This document shows, piece by piece, positions 7,741 to 15,530 of a stretch of DNA of 48,686 bases (positions are counted from its first letter, which is position 1; every line of letters starts with the position of its first letter). The stretch is taken from assembly GCA_949295675.1 (NCBI GenBank), contig CASFMA010000052.1:1-48686 (forward strand). Reading direction: 5' to 3'. This DNA comes from an uncultured Spirochaetales bacterium (GTDB taxonomy: Bacteria; Spirochaetota; Spirochaetia; Sphaerochaetales; Sphaerochaetaceae). Below the pieces are notes generated by a model that saw only the letters and a list, made by a program, of their open reading frames with translations, was not told the origin of the DNA and did not search any database. The position numbers and the translations under genes were made by a program.

Positions 7741-8229
7741 TCAGACAAGTTCAGCATAGTACGGCACGATATCCTCATAGCTTCCATCCTTCATATGGAA
7801 GCCTCCTGGGATGATGCCAAGCGGCTTGAAGCCAAGGCTCTCATAAAGATGCCTTGCGCTGGCGTTCGTACGGACAACGGCATTGAACTGCATTATCCTG
7901 AAGCCGAGCCTGCGCCCTGCAGCCATCGAGTCGCGCACAAGGCTCTCGCCGATATGACGGCCCCGCATGTCCTTCCTTACGGCGTAGCTGCAGTTGCAGA
8001 TATGGCCGCAGCGCCCGACATTGTTTGGATGGAGGATGTAGAGGCCTGCGATCAAGCCATCAGCAGCAGCGACAGCCGAATAGGTCTGGGAAGAGAAGAA
8101 TGAGAGCGCTTCGGATGGTCCGAGCGTCTCTTCCTGCGGGAAAGCGATTCCGTCTTCCACGATGCTGTTCCAGATATCGGCCATTTCCGGGATATCATCT
8201 GCGGAGAACTCCCTTATCGCGATATCCAT
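7741..8229 (-). CDS. GNAT-family N-acetyltransferase (PAT/Pat-like)
   Basis: A 162-residue single-domain acetyltransferase. Motif A is visible as YAVRKDMRGRHIGESLVRDS (the R-x-x-G-x-G/A acetyl-CoA loop), followed by ASARHLYESLGFKPLGIIPGGF, the typical C-terminal half. The late GGFHMKDG resembles phosphinothricin acetyltransferase relatives, but the substrate cannot be assigned. It starts one base after the stop of the mtnP-like gene, so it is translationally coupled. Confidence 0.8.
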   Translation of the reverse strand: MDIAIREFSADDIPEMADIWNSIVEDGIAFPQEETLGPSEALSFFSSQTYSAVAAADGLIAGLYILHPNNVGRCGHICNCSYAVRKDMRGRHIGESLVRDSMAAGRRLGFRIMQFNAVVRTNASARHLYESLGFKPLGIIPGGFHMKDGSYEDIVPYYAELV

Positions 8230-8230
8230 C

Positions 8231-8941
8231 TCAGAACTTCCTCAGCGTCTTCTCAGCCAGCGCAATCACCGTCGATACCATCTTCATTATCGACTCGCCT
8301 TCCATGAACGCCATTCCCTCCGCATCAAGCCCGGCCGCCCAGTTTATCGAATAGGCAACGGAAGCATTCCTTATGCCGGCTTCACGCAGCAGCGCGACCT
8401 CCGTGCCAAGCGTCATGCCGACGACATCGCCTCCGATCCTCCTGAACGCCTCAATCTCGGCAGAGGTCTCGAAACGCGGGCCGTTTGTCGTGACATAGAC
8501 AGCATTTGCCGGTATCGGATAGCCATCCAGCGCGGCGGAGGCCACGAATGCAGCCGAGAGCTCCCTGTCAAACGCATCTATCATTGGAACATGGCGGACG
8601 ATATCCTCAGTGCCATCATAGAATGTATTCTCCCTGCCGAATGCGAAATCAATGAAATCCTTCACAACTCCGAAGCGTGTAGGCGCTATGAGCTTGGTGA
8701 TTGAGCCTACCGCATATATAGATATGACATCTGTGACGCCAAGCTCCCTGAGCTGCGCCACATTCGCCCTGTAGTTTATCCTATGCGGCGGAAGCCTGTG
8801 GCCAGGACGGTGCCTGGGAAGATACACGATATCATCCTTTATCGTGTATATGACCTCGCCATATCTGTTGACAGTCGAGATCGCATCCTCGTAGAAACGG
8901 CTGTCGCGGTCTATCCCGGTTCCTCCTATTATAGCTTTCAC
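8231..8941 (-). CDS. mtnP: MTA/purine nucleoside phosphorylase family (MtnP-like)
   Basis: A 236-residue phosphorylase. The start MKAIIGGTGID, the phosphate-contact motif LPRHRPGHRLPPHRINYRAN and the conserved VTTNGPRFETSAEI and GMTLGTEVALLREAGI segments define the MTAP/PNP-II family. These enzymes split S-methyl-5'-thioadenosine (or inosine/guanosine in some members) to base and sugar-1-phosphate. It overlaps the mtnA-like gene by four bases and sits with a purine-base deaminase, so its product base may be deaminated by the first enzyme of the operon. Exact specificity is open. Confidence 0.88.
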   Translation of the reverse strand: MKAIIGGTGIDRDSRFYEDAISTVNRYGEVIYTIKDDIVYLPRHRPGHRLPPHRINYRANVAQLRELGVTDVISIYAVGSITKLIAPTRFGVVKDFIDFAFGRENTFYDGTEDIVRHVPMIDAFDRELSAAFVASAALDGYPIPANAVYVTTNGPRFETSAEIEAFRRIGGDVVGMTLGTEVALLREAGIRNASVAYSINWAAGLDAEGMAFMEGESIMKMVSTVIALAEKTLRKF

Positions 8942-9879
8942 AATATACCCTCCTTTGTCACGATTCCTGTCACAAGCCCTGACGGGATGACATCAAAGAG
9001 AGGATACAGCATCGAAGCGCCATATCCAGGCTCTCCCCATCCATCCCTTTCCTCCAGCACTATATCCTCCCTCCTAGCCCCGCTGTCGATGGAAAGCGAG
9101 AACGCATAGTAAGGGATGCCGAAGTACTTCGCGGCTATCGCATCTGAAAGCGTTCCTGTCTTGTTGACCACAGTCCGGTCAGAGAGCGCAAGATCAGAAG
9201 CGGTCATGTATTTCTGTATCATGCCTTCTGCCATATAGTGTGCGCACATGCCATCTGTTATGAGATAGCATTCGATTCCCATGGCCCTGAGCGACGGCTC
9301 GGTGAGCTTCGCGCCCTGAAGATATGGCCTGGTCTCCGGCACGAAGACCTTTATGCGCTTGCCATTCTCCTTTGCTTTCCGCACTGACAGCATGAACGTA
9401 TGCTCTGGAAAGCATCTTGTAAGGATCCCGTCCCCGTCAGAAATCAGGCTCTCGCCGATATCGGAGATTGAGTCATAGAGGCTGTCATAGTAATCGAAGG
9501 CAGCCTGGATGGCAGATCCGCAATCCTCACCATTGCGGACATCGTCAAGGATTGCCGCAAGCGTACGTCTCATCGTAGAGTTCGTAGGTCTTGAAGCTGA
9601 GAGGACAGACACAGCCTCCGCAAGGTCCTCACCGCGCCTTTCTGCAAGAAGAAGCGCAAGCAGAGCAACCTCAAGGGGGCCTCCTCCCTGCGTCACCATC
9701 GCATTTATGGCATCAGCGGCCTCCTCGGTCGTCCTGCACTCCACATCAGCAATCTCGAGAGGAAGCTTCCTCCTGTCCCGCATGAACAAGCTTCCATCCT
9801 TAACATATGCAATGGAATCATGCCTCAGGAATGGAGGAAGAAGATCCTCAACGCTCTTTCCAGAAGCTGACATGGTCAT
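8938..9879 (-). CDS. mtnA: MtnA-like sugar-1-phosphate isomerase (eIF2B-related)
   Basis: A 313-residue member of the aIF-2B/MtnA family. Visible hallmarks are SASRPTNSTM, the catalytic Cys context ILTRCF, the VPETRPYLQGAKLT motif, the catalytic Asp in LITDGM and NKTGTLSDAIAAKYFGIPYYAF. The family isomerises methylthioribose-1-phosphate or ribose-1,5-bisphosphate to the ribulose form. The usual RGAPAIG motif reads TQGGGPLEVA, so the sequence is divergent and substrate may differ. The ATG at 9879 has GGAGAGG eight bases upstream; an ATG six bases later and one at 9909 are alternatives. It overlaps the deaminase gene by about 32 bases. Confidence 0.8.
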   Translation of the reverse strand: MTMSASGKSVEDLLPPFLRHDSIAYVKDGSLFMRDRRKLPLEIADVECRTTEEAADAINAMVTQGGGPLEVALLALLLAERRGEDLAEAVSVLSASRPTNSTMRRTLAAILDDVRNGEDCGSAIQAAFDYYDSLYDSISDIGESLISDGDGILTRCFPEHTFMLSVRKAKENGKRIKVFVPETRPYLQGAKLTEPSLRAMGIECYLITDGMCAHYMAEGMIQKYMTASDLALSDRTVVNKTGTLSDAIAAKYFGIPYYAFSLSIDSGARREDIVLEERDGWGEPGYGASMLYPLFDVIPSGLVTGIVTKEGIL

Positions 9880-10342
9880 GGCAGATCCTCTCCAGAAGCT
9901 TTTCATCATCAGCCGGGCCTTCTATCAGGATATCCTTCTGCCCATGGCTCACTACCTCCCTTGATGAAAGGGAGAATGTCGGATTCTCTTCATTGCTGCC
10001 GGTGAACCTGAGGAGATCCTTCTCTGTCGCGCCAAAGACCAGGCGGCGCACATTTGTCCAGTAAAGAGCACCAGTGCACATGCAGCACGGCTCAAAGTTC
10101 GAATAAAGCGTGCACTTCGCGAGCTTTTCAGGCGAATAAGCCTTAGCTGCCTTCAGAAGGAGAAGAGTCTCCGCATGGTAGGCACTGCCGCCGGCAGTGA
10201 ATTCATTGCCCTGCTCCATCAGGATATTCCCATCCTCATCCGCAAGCAGCGCCCCGAATGGATGGTTGCCATTCAGCATCGCCTCATGGGCAATCTCCAC
10301 AGTCCGGAGCAGCAGTTCCTTGTCTTTCTCTGTCATTGCCAT
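9848..10342 (-). CDS. Guanine deaminase-like zinc deaminase
   Basis: A 164-residue enzyme of the cytidine/deoxycytidylate deaminase fold. The zinc and proton-shuttle motif is HAE (YHAETLLLL) and the second zinc motif is EPCCMC. Length and the NHPFGALLADEDGNIL start match bacterial guanine deaminases of the GuaD type and their relatives; tRNA adenosine deaminase is less likely. It is the first gene of the operon with mtnA-like and mtnP-like genes, consistent with purine-base catabolism. A TACTAT box ends six bases before the ATG and there is no Shine-Dalgarno site. Confidence 0.8.
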   Translation of the reverse strand: MAMTEKDKELLLRTVEIAHEAMLNGNHPFGALLADEDGNILMEQGNEFTAGGSAYHAETLLLLKAAKAYSPEKLAKCTLYSNFEPCCMCTGALYWTNVRRLVFGATEKDLLRFTGSNEENPTFSLSSREVVSHGQKDILIEGPADDEKLLERICHDHVSFWKER

Positions 10343-10378
10343 GATAAGATAGTAGCACAGGCGTTCACGTAAACTCCA
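10343..10378 (-). promoter_or_regulatory. Possible leaderless promoter of the purine salvage operon
   Basis: Minus strand: TGGAGT (10373-10378), 18-base spacer, TACTAT (10349-10354), then six bases to the ATG at 10342. The -35 box is poor; the -10 box and its distance to the ATG match other predicted leaderless genes in the window. Confidence 0.4.
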
Positions 10379-10445
10379 TAGAGTTTTATTGACCCCGTCC
10401 CTTCATTGCCGTAGATTTAGTTCAGAAAAGAAAGAAGGGGTTTTT

Positions 10446-11729
10446 ATGAAAAGAGCCAGAATTATCGCACTGTTCCTGATGATCGCGATGGCACTGTTTG
10501 CTGTAAATGCCGAAGGAATCAGGGAGCAGGGCGCGGATGAGACGCTTGTACGTGTACTGTCAATCAGCAAAGGCGATGATGGCGTATACAGGATAGACGC
10601 TCTCAAGGAAGACGGCAGCGAAGTCGTTTATCTTGCCGGAGAGGACTGCGAGTCCTCATATCCTCTGGAGATGATAAAGGCAGATGATTACCTGATGGTG
10701 ACGGGAAACGGCATTATGACAATGAGCCTTCCGCCACAGTCGCCGGCTGTAAGCATAAGGTATGTGACACCTGCTGTGATAAACGGCCTGATTTCCGCTG
10801 ACTTCTCTACGCCAAGACAGTATCCGGGGCTGATACTCAATATCACCGAGATCAACAGCGATGATATGGTATCGAGATTCAGCTATGCCTATGGCTATCT
10901 TTCAGGGAAAGGGCTTGAGGCAAACTCTCTCTATCCTCACGCAGGCTACTTCGCACGCGGTGTCATAGATGCGGGCAAGGCTGATGAGGCAGAGCCCCTC
11001 ATCACAACAGAGGATATGAATGCCGCAATACAGGAATACATCGCGCAGTACATGCAGCAGGGAGTGATCACGGACCATGGCGATGTCTATGCTACGATGG
11101 ACGAGCTGATGGCGCTTGAGGCTCCTGTGGATCTTGTCGACAGATTTGCATATGCCTATGGCTATTTCAGCTACCTCAACCTCCTCTACAACGGCCTTGA
11201 GGTATATTCAGATGAATTCGCATACGGCGCACTCGCGGCCTTCTATGGCGCGACTTCCCCATATACCGTAGATGAGATGAACGCAATAGTCGAGGAATAT
11301 GCTGCACAGCTGCAGGCTGAATATGAAGCATGGCTTGCTGAGCTTTCCGCATCCAATCTCGAGAAAGCGGAAGCATATCTCAAGGACAATGCAGCCCGTG
11401 AAGGCGTGATCACGACTGACTCTGGCCTTCAGCTTGAGTTCACATATGATGACACAACAGAGAGCGCGACGCCTGCATCAGACAGCCTGGTTGTCGTTGA
11501 CTATACGCTGACGCTCATGGACGGTACCGTAATGGATCAGGGAGAGGGTGTGGAGTTCTCGCTCTCCAACCTCATACCAGGATTCAGCGAAGCTGTGATG
11601 AACATGACAGTCGGAGACAGCGTGAGGGCATATGTGCACCCATCGCTTGGATATGGTGAGAACGGCACGCCTACAATCGAGCCGAACTCTCTGCTTATCT
11701 TCGATATAACGCTTGACGAAATCAAATAA
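10446..11729 (+). CDS. Secreted FKBP-type peptidyl-prolyl isomerase with two FKBP_N-like domains
   Basis: A 427-residue protein with a signal peptide (MKRARIIALFLMIAMALF...VNA) and no lipobox. The start is set by a GAAGGGG site and the signal peptide. Residues about 140-205 and 228-300 are two similar helical units, each opening RFxYAYGYxS, like the dimerisation domain of Mip/FkpA proteins. Residues about 320-427 form the FKBP catalytic domain (DSLVVVDYTLTLMDGTV, PGFSEAVMNMTVGDS, LGYGENGTPTIEPNSLLIFDI). The enzyme should assist folding of exported proteins. About 110 residues between the signal peptide and first helical unit match nothing I recognise. Confidence 0.85.
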   Translation: MKRARIIALFLMIAMALFAVNAEGIREQGADETLVRVLSISKGDDGVYRIDALKEDGSEVVYLAGEDCESSYPLEMIKADDYLMVTGNGIMTMSLPPQSPAVSIRYVTPAVINGLISADFSTPRQYPGLILNITEINSDDMVSRFSYAYGYLSGKGLEANSLYPHAGYFARGVIDAGKADEAEPLITTEDMNAAIQEYIAQYMQQGVITDHGDVYATMDELMALEAPVDLVDRFAYAYGYFSYLNLLYNGLEVYSDEFAYGALAAFYGATSPYTVDEMNAIVEEYAAQLQAEYEAWLAELSASNLEKAEAYLKDNAAREGVITTDSGLQLEFTYDDTTESATPASDSLVVVDYTLTLMDGTVMDQGEGVEFSLSNLIPGFSEAVMNMTVGDSVRAYVHPSLGYGENGTPTIEPNSLLIFDITLDEIK

Positions 11730-11736
11730 GCTTTCA

Positions 11737-11766
11737 GGGTTGCCTGCGCTTCGGGCCAGGCAGCCC
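11737..11766. terminator. Hairpin between convergent genes
   Basis: A 10-base stem (GGGTTGCCTG with CAGGCAGCCC, one G-T pair) lies 8 bases after the FKBP gene and 13 before the end of the convergent GNAT gene. It has no T run, so it may be an mRNA end structure rather than a strong intrinsic terminator. Confidence 0.5.
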
Positions 11767-11778
11767 AGCTGTCCGCTG

Positions 11779-12333
11779 TCATAGATTCTCTATGAAATGA
11801 TGCGGATGCGCGTTCCAGTACCCCATATACACATCACAGGGGATGAAGCTGATCTGGTACATCCTGAACGTGACATCGTAGCCCTTTGGCTGCCATAGCT
11901 CTTCATATGAGTACATATACTTCATGCCAAGCACCTTCATCACGTTCCCGCTTCTAGGGTTATCAATATCATGAGTCGCGCTTACGAAAGGAAGCCCATC
12001 GTCCCTGGCCACTTCAAGCACAGCCCTGCCAGCCTCTGCAGCTATCCCCTTATGCCAGAACTCCTTCTTTATGCCATAGCCAAGATCATGGGCTTCCCCA
12101 TCATCTATTGAGATATATCCAATGGGATGATCATTGTCCTTGAGGCATATGGCAAATCCATATCGCCTGCCTTTGTATCTCTTCTCATAGAACGAGAAAG
12201 CTTCGTCAATGCTCTTCAGGGGGAACCAGGGAAGGAACCTGTTGACCTCAATGTCGCTGAGGATATCAAGGAGCGCGGGGATATCTGAATCAGTGAAATG
12301 CCTCACAATAAGACGATCTGTGCTGATTGTCAT
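11779..12333 (-). CDS. GNAT acetyltransferase, RimJ/RimL type
   Basis: A 184-residue protein starting MTISTDRLIVRHFTDSDIPAL, the standard opening of RimJ/RimL-like (Acetyltransf_3) enzymes. DLGYGIKKEFWHKGIAAEAG is the acetyl-CoA motif, and FVSATHDIDNPRSGNVMKVLGMKY the typical second half. The family acetylates protein N-termini, small molecules or antibiotics; no specific substrate is evident. Its ATG overlaps the TGA of the upstream gene by one base (TGATG). Confidence 0.85.
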   Translation of the reverse strand: MTISTDRLIVRHFTDSDIPALLDILSDIEVNRFLPWFPLKSIDEAFSFYEKRYKGRRYGFAICLKDNDHPIGYISIDDGEAHDLGYGIKKEFWHKGIAAEAGRAVLEVARDDGLPFVSATHDIDNPRSGNVMKVLGMKYMYSYEELWQPKGYDVTFRMYQISFIPCDVYMGYWNAHPHHFIENL

Positions 12334-12710
12334 CAGAATATGAACCTTACGGCCTTGGCATGCGACGGGACACTCCAGCACATTCCACGCTTTGTCTCTG
12401 CATCTCCTTTGTATATAAGGAACGTCCCCTCACCCATCCTGAATACAGAGCCAGCAACAGAGATGATCTCATCACCATCGAGGACCACCTCCATCACCCG
12501 CTTGCCGCTGAAGATCTCAGGAGAGAACCCGGACGAGGATGTGAGGAACTCATCAATAAGATAGACAACATCGCTTTTCTCAGGGGTATCATATCTTCCA
12601 GGCCCCTCCTGATAAGGCAGGGACCTGTCAAGAACGGAGATTATGACACCTATCTCCGGGAATGGCCCAAGATAGCTCTCCAGCTCAGAGAGCGTGTCAT
12701 AGACAATCAT
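12333..12710 (-). CDS. YhcH/YjgK/YiaL-like protein (DUF386)
   Basis: A 125-residue protein whose start (MIVYDTLSELESYLG), central Val-rich strands and end (GTFLIYKGDAETKRGMCW then a KAVRFIF tail) follow the layout of the YhcH/YjgK/YiaL cupin-like family, proteins linked to sugar-acid or sialic-acid metabolism. It is shorter than most members (about 150) and lacks the usual H-x-P near the end, so the assignment is tentative. It overlaps the kinase-like gene by four bases and the GNAT gene by one. Confidence 0.55.
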   Translation of the reverse strand: MIVYDTLSELESYLGPFPEIGVIISVLDRSLPYQEGPGRYDTPEKSDVVYLIDEFLTSSSGFSPEIFSGKRVMEVVLDGDEIISVAGSVFRMGEGTFLIYKGDAETKRGMCWSVPSHAKAVRFIF

Positions 12711-13348
12711 ATGCTCTTTCCCTTGTGCGCATCCCTCAGCTCGGTAAAGCGGATGATCTCATCCACGCATCCCTCTATGCCGATAGCAGCAGAATCAAGG
12801 GACAGGGAATATGTACGGCACATTCCCCATTTATGGTCTGAATAGTAGTTATAGAAATTAGCTCTGCTCTTATCGTTCTTCAGGCATACGTCCTCTGCCC
12901 TCTCAGCCTCTATGCCATAGCATTCCACAGCTCTCCTGACCCTGGCCTCGATAGGAGCATGCACGAATATGGATATCACATCAGGATCGTCGCGGAGGAC
13001 ATAATCCGCGCATCTGCCGATAATTATGCAGGAGCCTTTTGATGCGACCTTCCTGATTGTATTCGACTGTATCAGGAACAGCTGGTCATTAAGAGGCATC
13101 TCATTGAAGCCCAGAGTGCCGGAAGACATCGGATAGTTTCCCATCACCAGTGAGTAAAGAAGCGAAGATGCGGGCTTTTCATCAGCGCTGTGGAAAAGCG
13201 ACTCGGAAAAACCGCTGTCCTTGGCGGCCATAGCCAAAAGCTCCTTGTCGTAATACGGGATGCCCAGCCTTGCAGCAAGCGCTTTACCGACCTGTCTGCC
13301 ACCCGAACCGAACTGTCTGCCAATAGTGTAAATAGTCTTTTCACCCAT
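12707..13348 (-). CDS. Cytidylate kinase-like family protein
   Basis: A 213-residue P-loop protein. The Walker A region TIGRQFGSGGRQVGKALA and the following LGIPYYDKELLAMAAKDSG are typical of the cytidylate kinase-like (AAA_26) family, which is separate from housekeeping CMP kinase and of uncertain substrate. An IIIGRCADYVLRDDPDVISIFVHAP segment matches the middle of the family. The start has a strong AGGAGG site. It heads a three-gene operon with the YhcH-like and GNAT genes. Confidence 0.85.
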   Translation of the reverse strand: MGEKTIYTIGRQFGSGGRQVGKALAARLGIPYYDKELLAMAAKDSGFSESLFHSADEKPASSLLYSLVMGNYPMSSGTLGFNEMPLNDQLFLIQSNTIRKVASKGSCIIIGRCADYVLRDDPDVISIFVHAPIEARVRRAVECYGIEAERAEDVCLKNDKSRANFYNYYSDHKWGMCRTYSLSLDSAAIGIEGCVDEIIRFTELRDAHKGKSI

Positions 13349-13444
13349 AACCTGCCTCCTAGCTATATTTTAGCACAATGGAATGCACTTTCACGAAAAA
13401 TAAACACAAGTGACTGAAAATACACAAAAGGCAGGATAATGCAA

Positions 13445-13470
13445 TGGATCCACGGTCTTCCGTAGATCCA
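13445..13470 (-). terminator. Hairpin after mntP
   Basis: An 11-base stem with a four-base loop (arms 13445-13455 and 13460-13470, one G-T pair) lies six bases after the mntP stop on the minus strand. Downstream is only moderately T-rich, so termination may be partial. Confidence 0.55.
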
Positions 13471-13476
13471 AGTGCC

Positions 13477-14043
13477 TCAGATACCGTCTGTGATATGCTC
13501 TGCCAATATCTTCACGGCAATGAGTATCAGGATTATACCCCCTGCAAGCTCAGCTTTGTTCTTAAAGCGTTCACCGAGCTTTGATCCGGCCATCACGGCT
13601 ACAGCTGAGAGGATGAACGTTGTTATGCCGATGAACACCACAGCATACAGGATATCAGCGCCGATGGCTGCAAGGGCAACGCCTGATGCAAGGGCATCGA
13701 TGCTCGTAGCGATGGCAAGGGTGAGCATAGTCCCGAATGAGAGGGAACGGTTCTGCTCATCCTCTTCATCGCCTCCTCGCGATTCCCTGATCATATTGCC
13801 GCCGATGGCAGCAAGGAGGAAGAACGCAAGCCAATGATCGAACACCTGTATCCTGGCAGAGAACTGCACACCTAGGAAATACCCTATCAAAGGCATCAAG
13901 GCCTGGAAGACGCCGAACCAGAGCCCGACGACAGCAGCAGATGAAAGCTTCGGCTTCCCGAGAGCAAGACCTTTGCAGAGAGCAACCGCAAAGGCATCCA
14001 TCGAAAGCCCCACAGCAAGGACAAATAATTCAATTAAACCCAT
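13477..14043 (-). CDS. mntP: Manganese efflux pump MntP
   Basis: A 188-residue membrane protein with six transmembrane segments. The opening ELFVLAVGLSMDAFAVALCKGL and the second repeat ATSIDALASGVALA carry the paired Asp-containing motifs (SMDAFAV, SIDALASG) of MntP. The family exports Mn2+ and protects against manganese toxicity. In many bacteria mntP is controlled by a yybP-ykoY riboswitch, but only 42 bases separate it from the upstream flavodiiron gene and most of that is a hairpin, so no such riboswitch fits here. Confidence 0.93.
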   Translation of the reverse strand: MGLIELFVLAVGLSMDAFAVALCKGLALGKPKLSSAAVVGLWFGVFQALMPLIGYFLGVQFSARIQVFDHWLAFFLLAAIGGNMIRESRGGDEEDEQNRSLSFGTMLTLAIATSIDALASGVALAAIGADILYAVVFIGITTFILSAVAVMAGSKLGERFKNKAELAGGIILILIAVKILAEHITDGI

Positions 14044-14051
14044 AGCGAACC

Positions 14052-14082
14052 AAACAAAAGGAAAGGCGGGAGAACCCGCCTT
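14052..14082 (-). terminator. Hairpin between flavodiiron gene and mntP
   Basis: Arms AAGGCGGG (14063-14070) and CCCGCCTT (14075-14082) with loop AGAA, followed on the minus strand by CCTTTTGTTTGG. It directly follows the flavodiiron stop and ends about 10-20 bases before the mntP start, so it may limit read-through into mntP. Confidence 0.7.
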
Positions 14083-14085
14083 CCG

Positions 14086-15291
14086 TCAACCATTCACGCT
14101 TTCAGCAGCTTTTGCCGCAAGCTCATCGATAAGACCGACCTGATCTTCTTTCAAGGACGATTTGATTGAAATCGTCGGCATCATGAACCTGATGTTCTTC
14201 ATGCCCTCAAGAGCCTCAGTAATCTTCTTCCCTGCAGAAAGAGCCCATGTGCCATTCTCAATGACAGAAACATCCCTGTCCTGGAAGGCATGTGCCTTAA
14301 GCTCCGTAATAAGCATCTCCATCTTAGGGAATATCTCAGCATTGTATGTAGGAGACGCAAACACTATCGTGCTGTATCTGAAACACTCCGAGACAAGAAC
14401 AGAAACATCTGTCTTTGATGCGTCATACATGTGGATGTTCCTTATTCCCTTTTCAGCTGCAAGCGATGCAAGCTTGTCAGCGGCATTGGCTGTATTGCCA
14501 TAGATAGAAGAGTAGACGATCAGAAGCCCCCTCTCCTCTGCCTTATAGCTTGCCCAGGTGGTGTACTTATCGATAAACCATCCGATGTTCTCCCTCCAGA
14601 TAGGACCATGAAGAGGACATATCATCTTGATAGGAAGCGCTGCAGCCTTCTTGAGGGTATTCATGACCTGCACGCCATATTTCCCTACTATGTTGATATA
14701 GTAGCGCCTTGCATCGTCAAGCCACTCCTTCTCGAACTCGACCTCATCAGCATAGAGGTTGCCGGCAAGCGCCCCGAATGTCCCGAAAGCATCTGCTGAG
14801 AACAATATGCCTGTCGCGCTGTCGAAAGCGACCATGACCTCCGGCCAGTGCACCATCGGCGCAAACACGAACGTAAACGAGTGCTTCCCCGTAGAAAGCG
14901 TGTCTCCATCCTTCACGATATAGGCGCGGCTGCCGATGTCGAATGTATAGAACTGGCCTATCATCTGCATCGTCTTCTGGTTCCCGACTATCTTCATGCC
15001 AGGATAGCGAAGGACAAGCTCTGCGATCACGGAGCAGTGGTCAGGTTCCATGTGGTTGACGACAAGATAATCAAGAGCACGCCCTGCGAGCGCGGCTTCG
15101 ACATTCTCCAGGAACTCCCTTGATACAGAGTGATCCACTGTATCGAGAAGGACCGTCTTATCATCAAGCACGATATATGAATTGTAGCTTACGCCACGAT
15201 CGATAGGATAAACATTCTCAAAAAGAGCCAAACGTCTATCGCTAGCACCGACATAGAAAACATCATCTGTGATTCTTCTTATGTTCTGCAT
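14086..15291 (-). CDS. A-type flavodiiron protein (O2/NO reductase)
   Basis: A 401-residue protein with an N-terminal metallo-beta-lactamase-like diiron domain and a C-terminal flavodoxin domain. Diiron ligands are visible: HMEPDH, PMVHW, FSADAFG and CPLHGPIW. The FMN-binding segment is IVYSSIYGNTANAA near residue 255. Members reduce O2 to water or NO to N2O using rubredoxin-type donors, and protect anaerobes. No separate rubredoxin gene is adjacent. The start MQNIRRITDDVFYVG is set by GGAG six bases upstream; a longer reading adds 32 implausible residues. A hairpin follows the stop. Confidence 0.93.
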   Translation of the reverse strand: MQNIRRITDDVFYVGASDRRLALFENVYPIDRGVSYNSYIVLDDKTVLLDTVDHSVSREFLENVEAALAGRALDYLVVNHMEPDHCSVIAELVLRYPGMKIVGNQKTMQMIGQFYTFDIGSRAYIVKDGDTLSTGKHSFTFVFAPMVHWPEVMVAFDSATGILFSADAFGTFGALAGNLYADEVEFEKEWLDDARRYYINIVGKYGVQVMNTLKKAAALPIKMICPLHGPIWRENIGWFIDKYTTWASYKAEERGLLIVYSSIYGNTANAADKLASLAAEKGIRNIHMYDASKTDVSVLVSECFRYSTIVFASPTYNAEIFPKMEMLITELKAHAFQDRDVSVIENGTWALSAGKKITEALEGMKNIRFMMPTISIKSSLKEDQVGLIDELAAKAAESVNG

Positions 15292-15416
15292 AATAAACTC
15301 CGAATATGACGATATCAAAGAGAAAAAAAATCGGCAAGGTCTCCCTGCAGCATCACACCACCTCAAAAGTTCATCACAACGACACAAAAATAACCTTTAA
15401 GGTCAATATCGGCAAT

Positions 15417-15437
15417 ATTTCCATTGACAATGGAAAT
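15417..15437. promoter_or_regulatory. Perfect inverted repeat upstream of the flavodiiron gene
   Basis: Nine-base arms ATTTCCATT and AATGGAAAT around GAC, in the 239-base divergent region between the flavodiiron gene (minus) and the methyltransferase (plus). About 126 bases before the flavodiiron ATG. It could be a regulator site or a short hairpin; the same region has other small repeats (ACCTT...AAGGT, GTAGC...GCTAC). Confidence 0.45.
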
Positions 15438-15530
15438 AAGTAGCTGTAGGCTACACAAAAAAAGCATAGCTTTCTCTCTGGGCGGTCCCCCCTCCTGGAG
15501 AGTTTTGTTTTCAATGCGGAAAGATATCAG

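Noticed and set aside
13477-14085. A yybP-ykoY manganese riboswitch before mntP
   Set aside because: Only 42 bases lie between genes and they form a simple terminator-like hairpin; the riboswitch does not fit.
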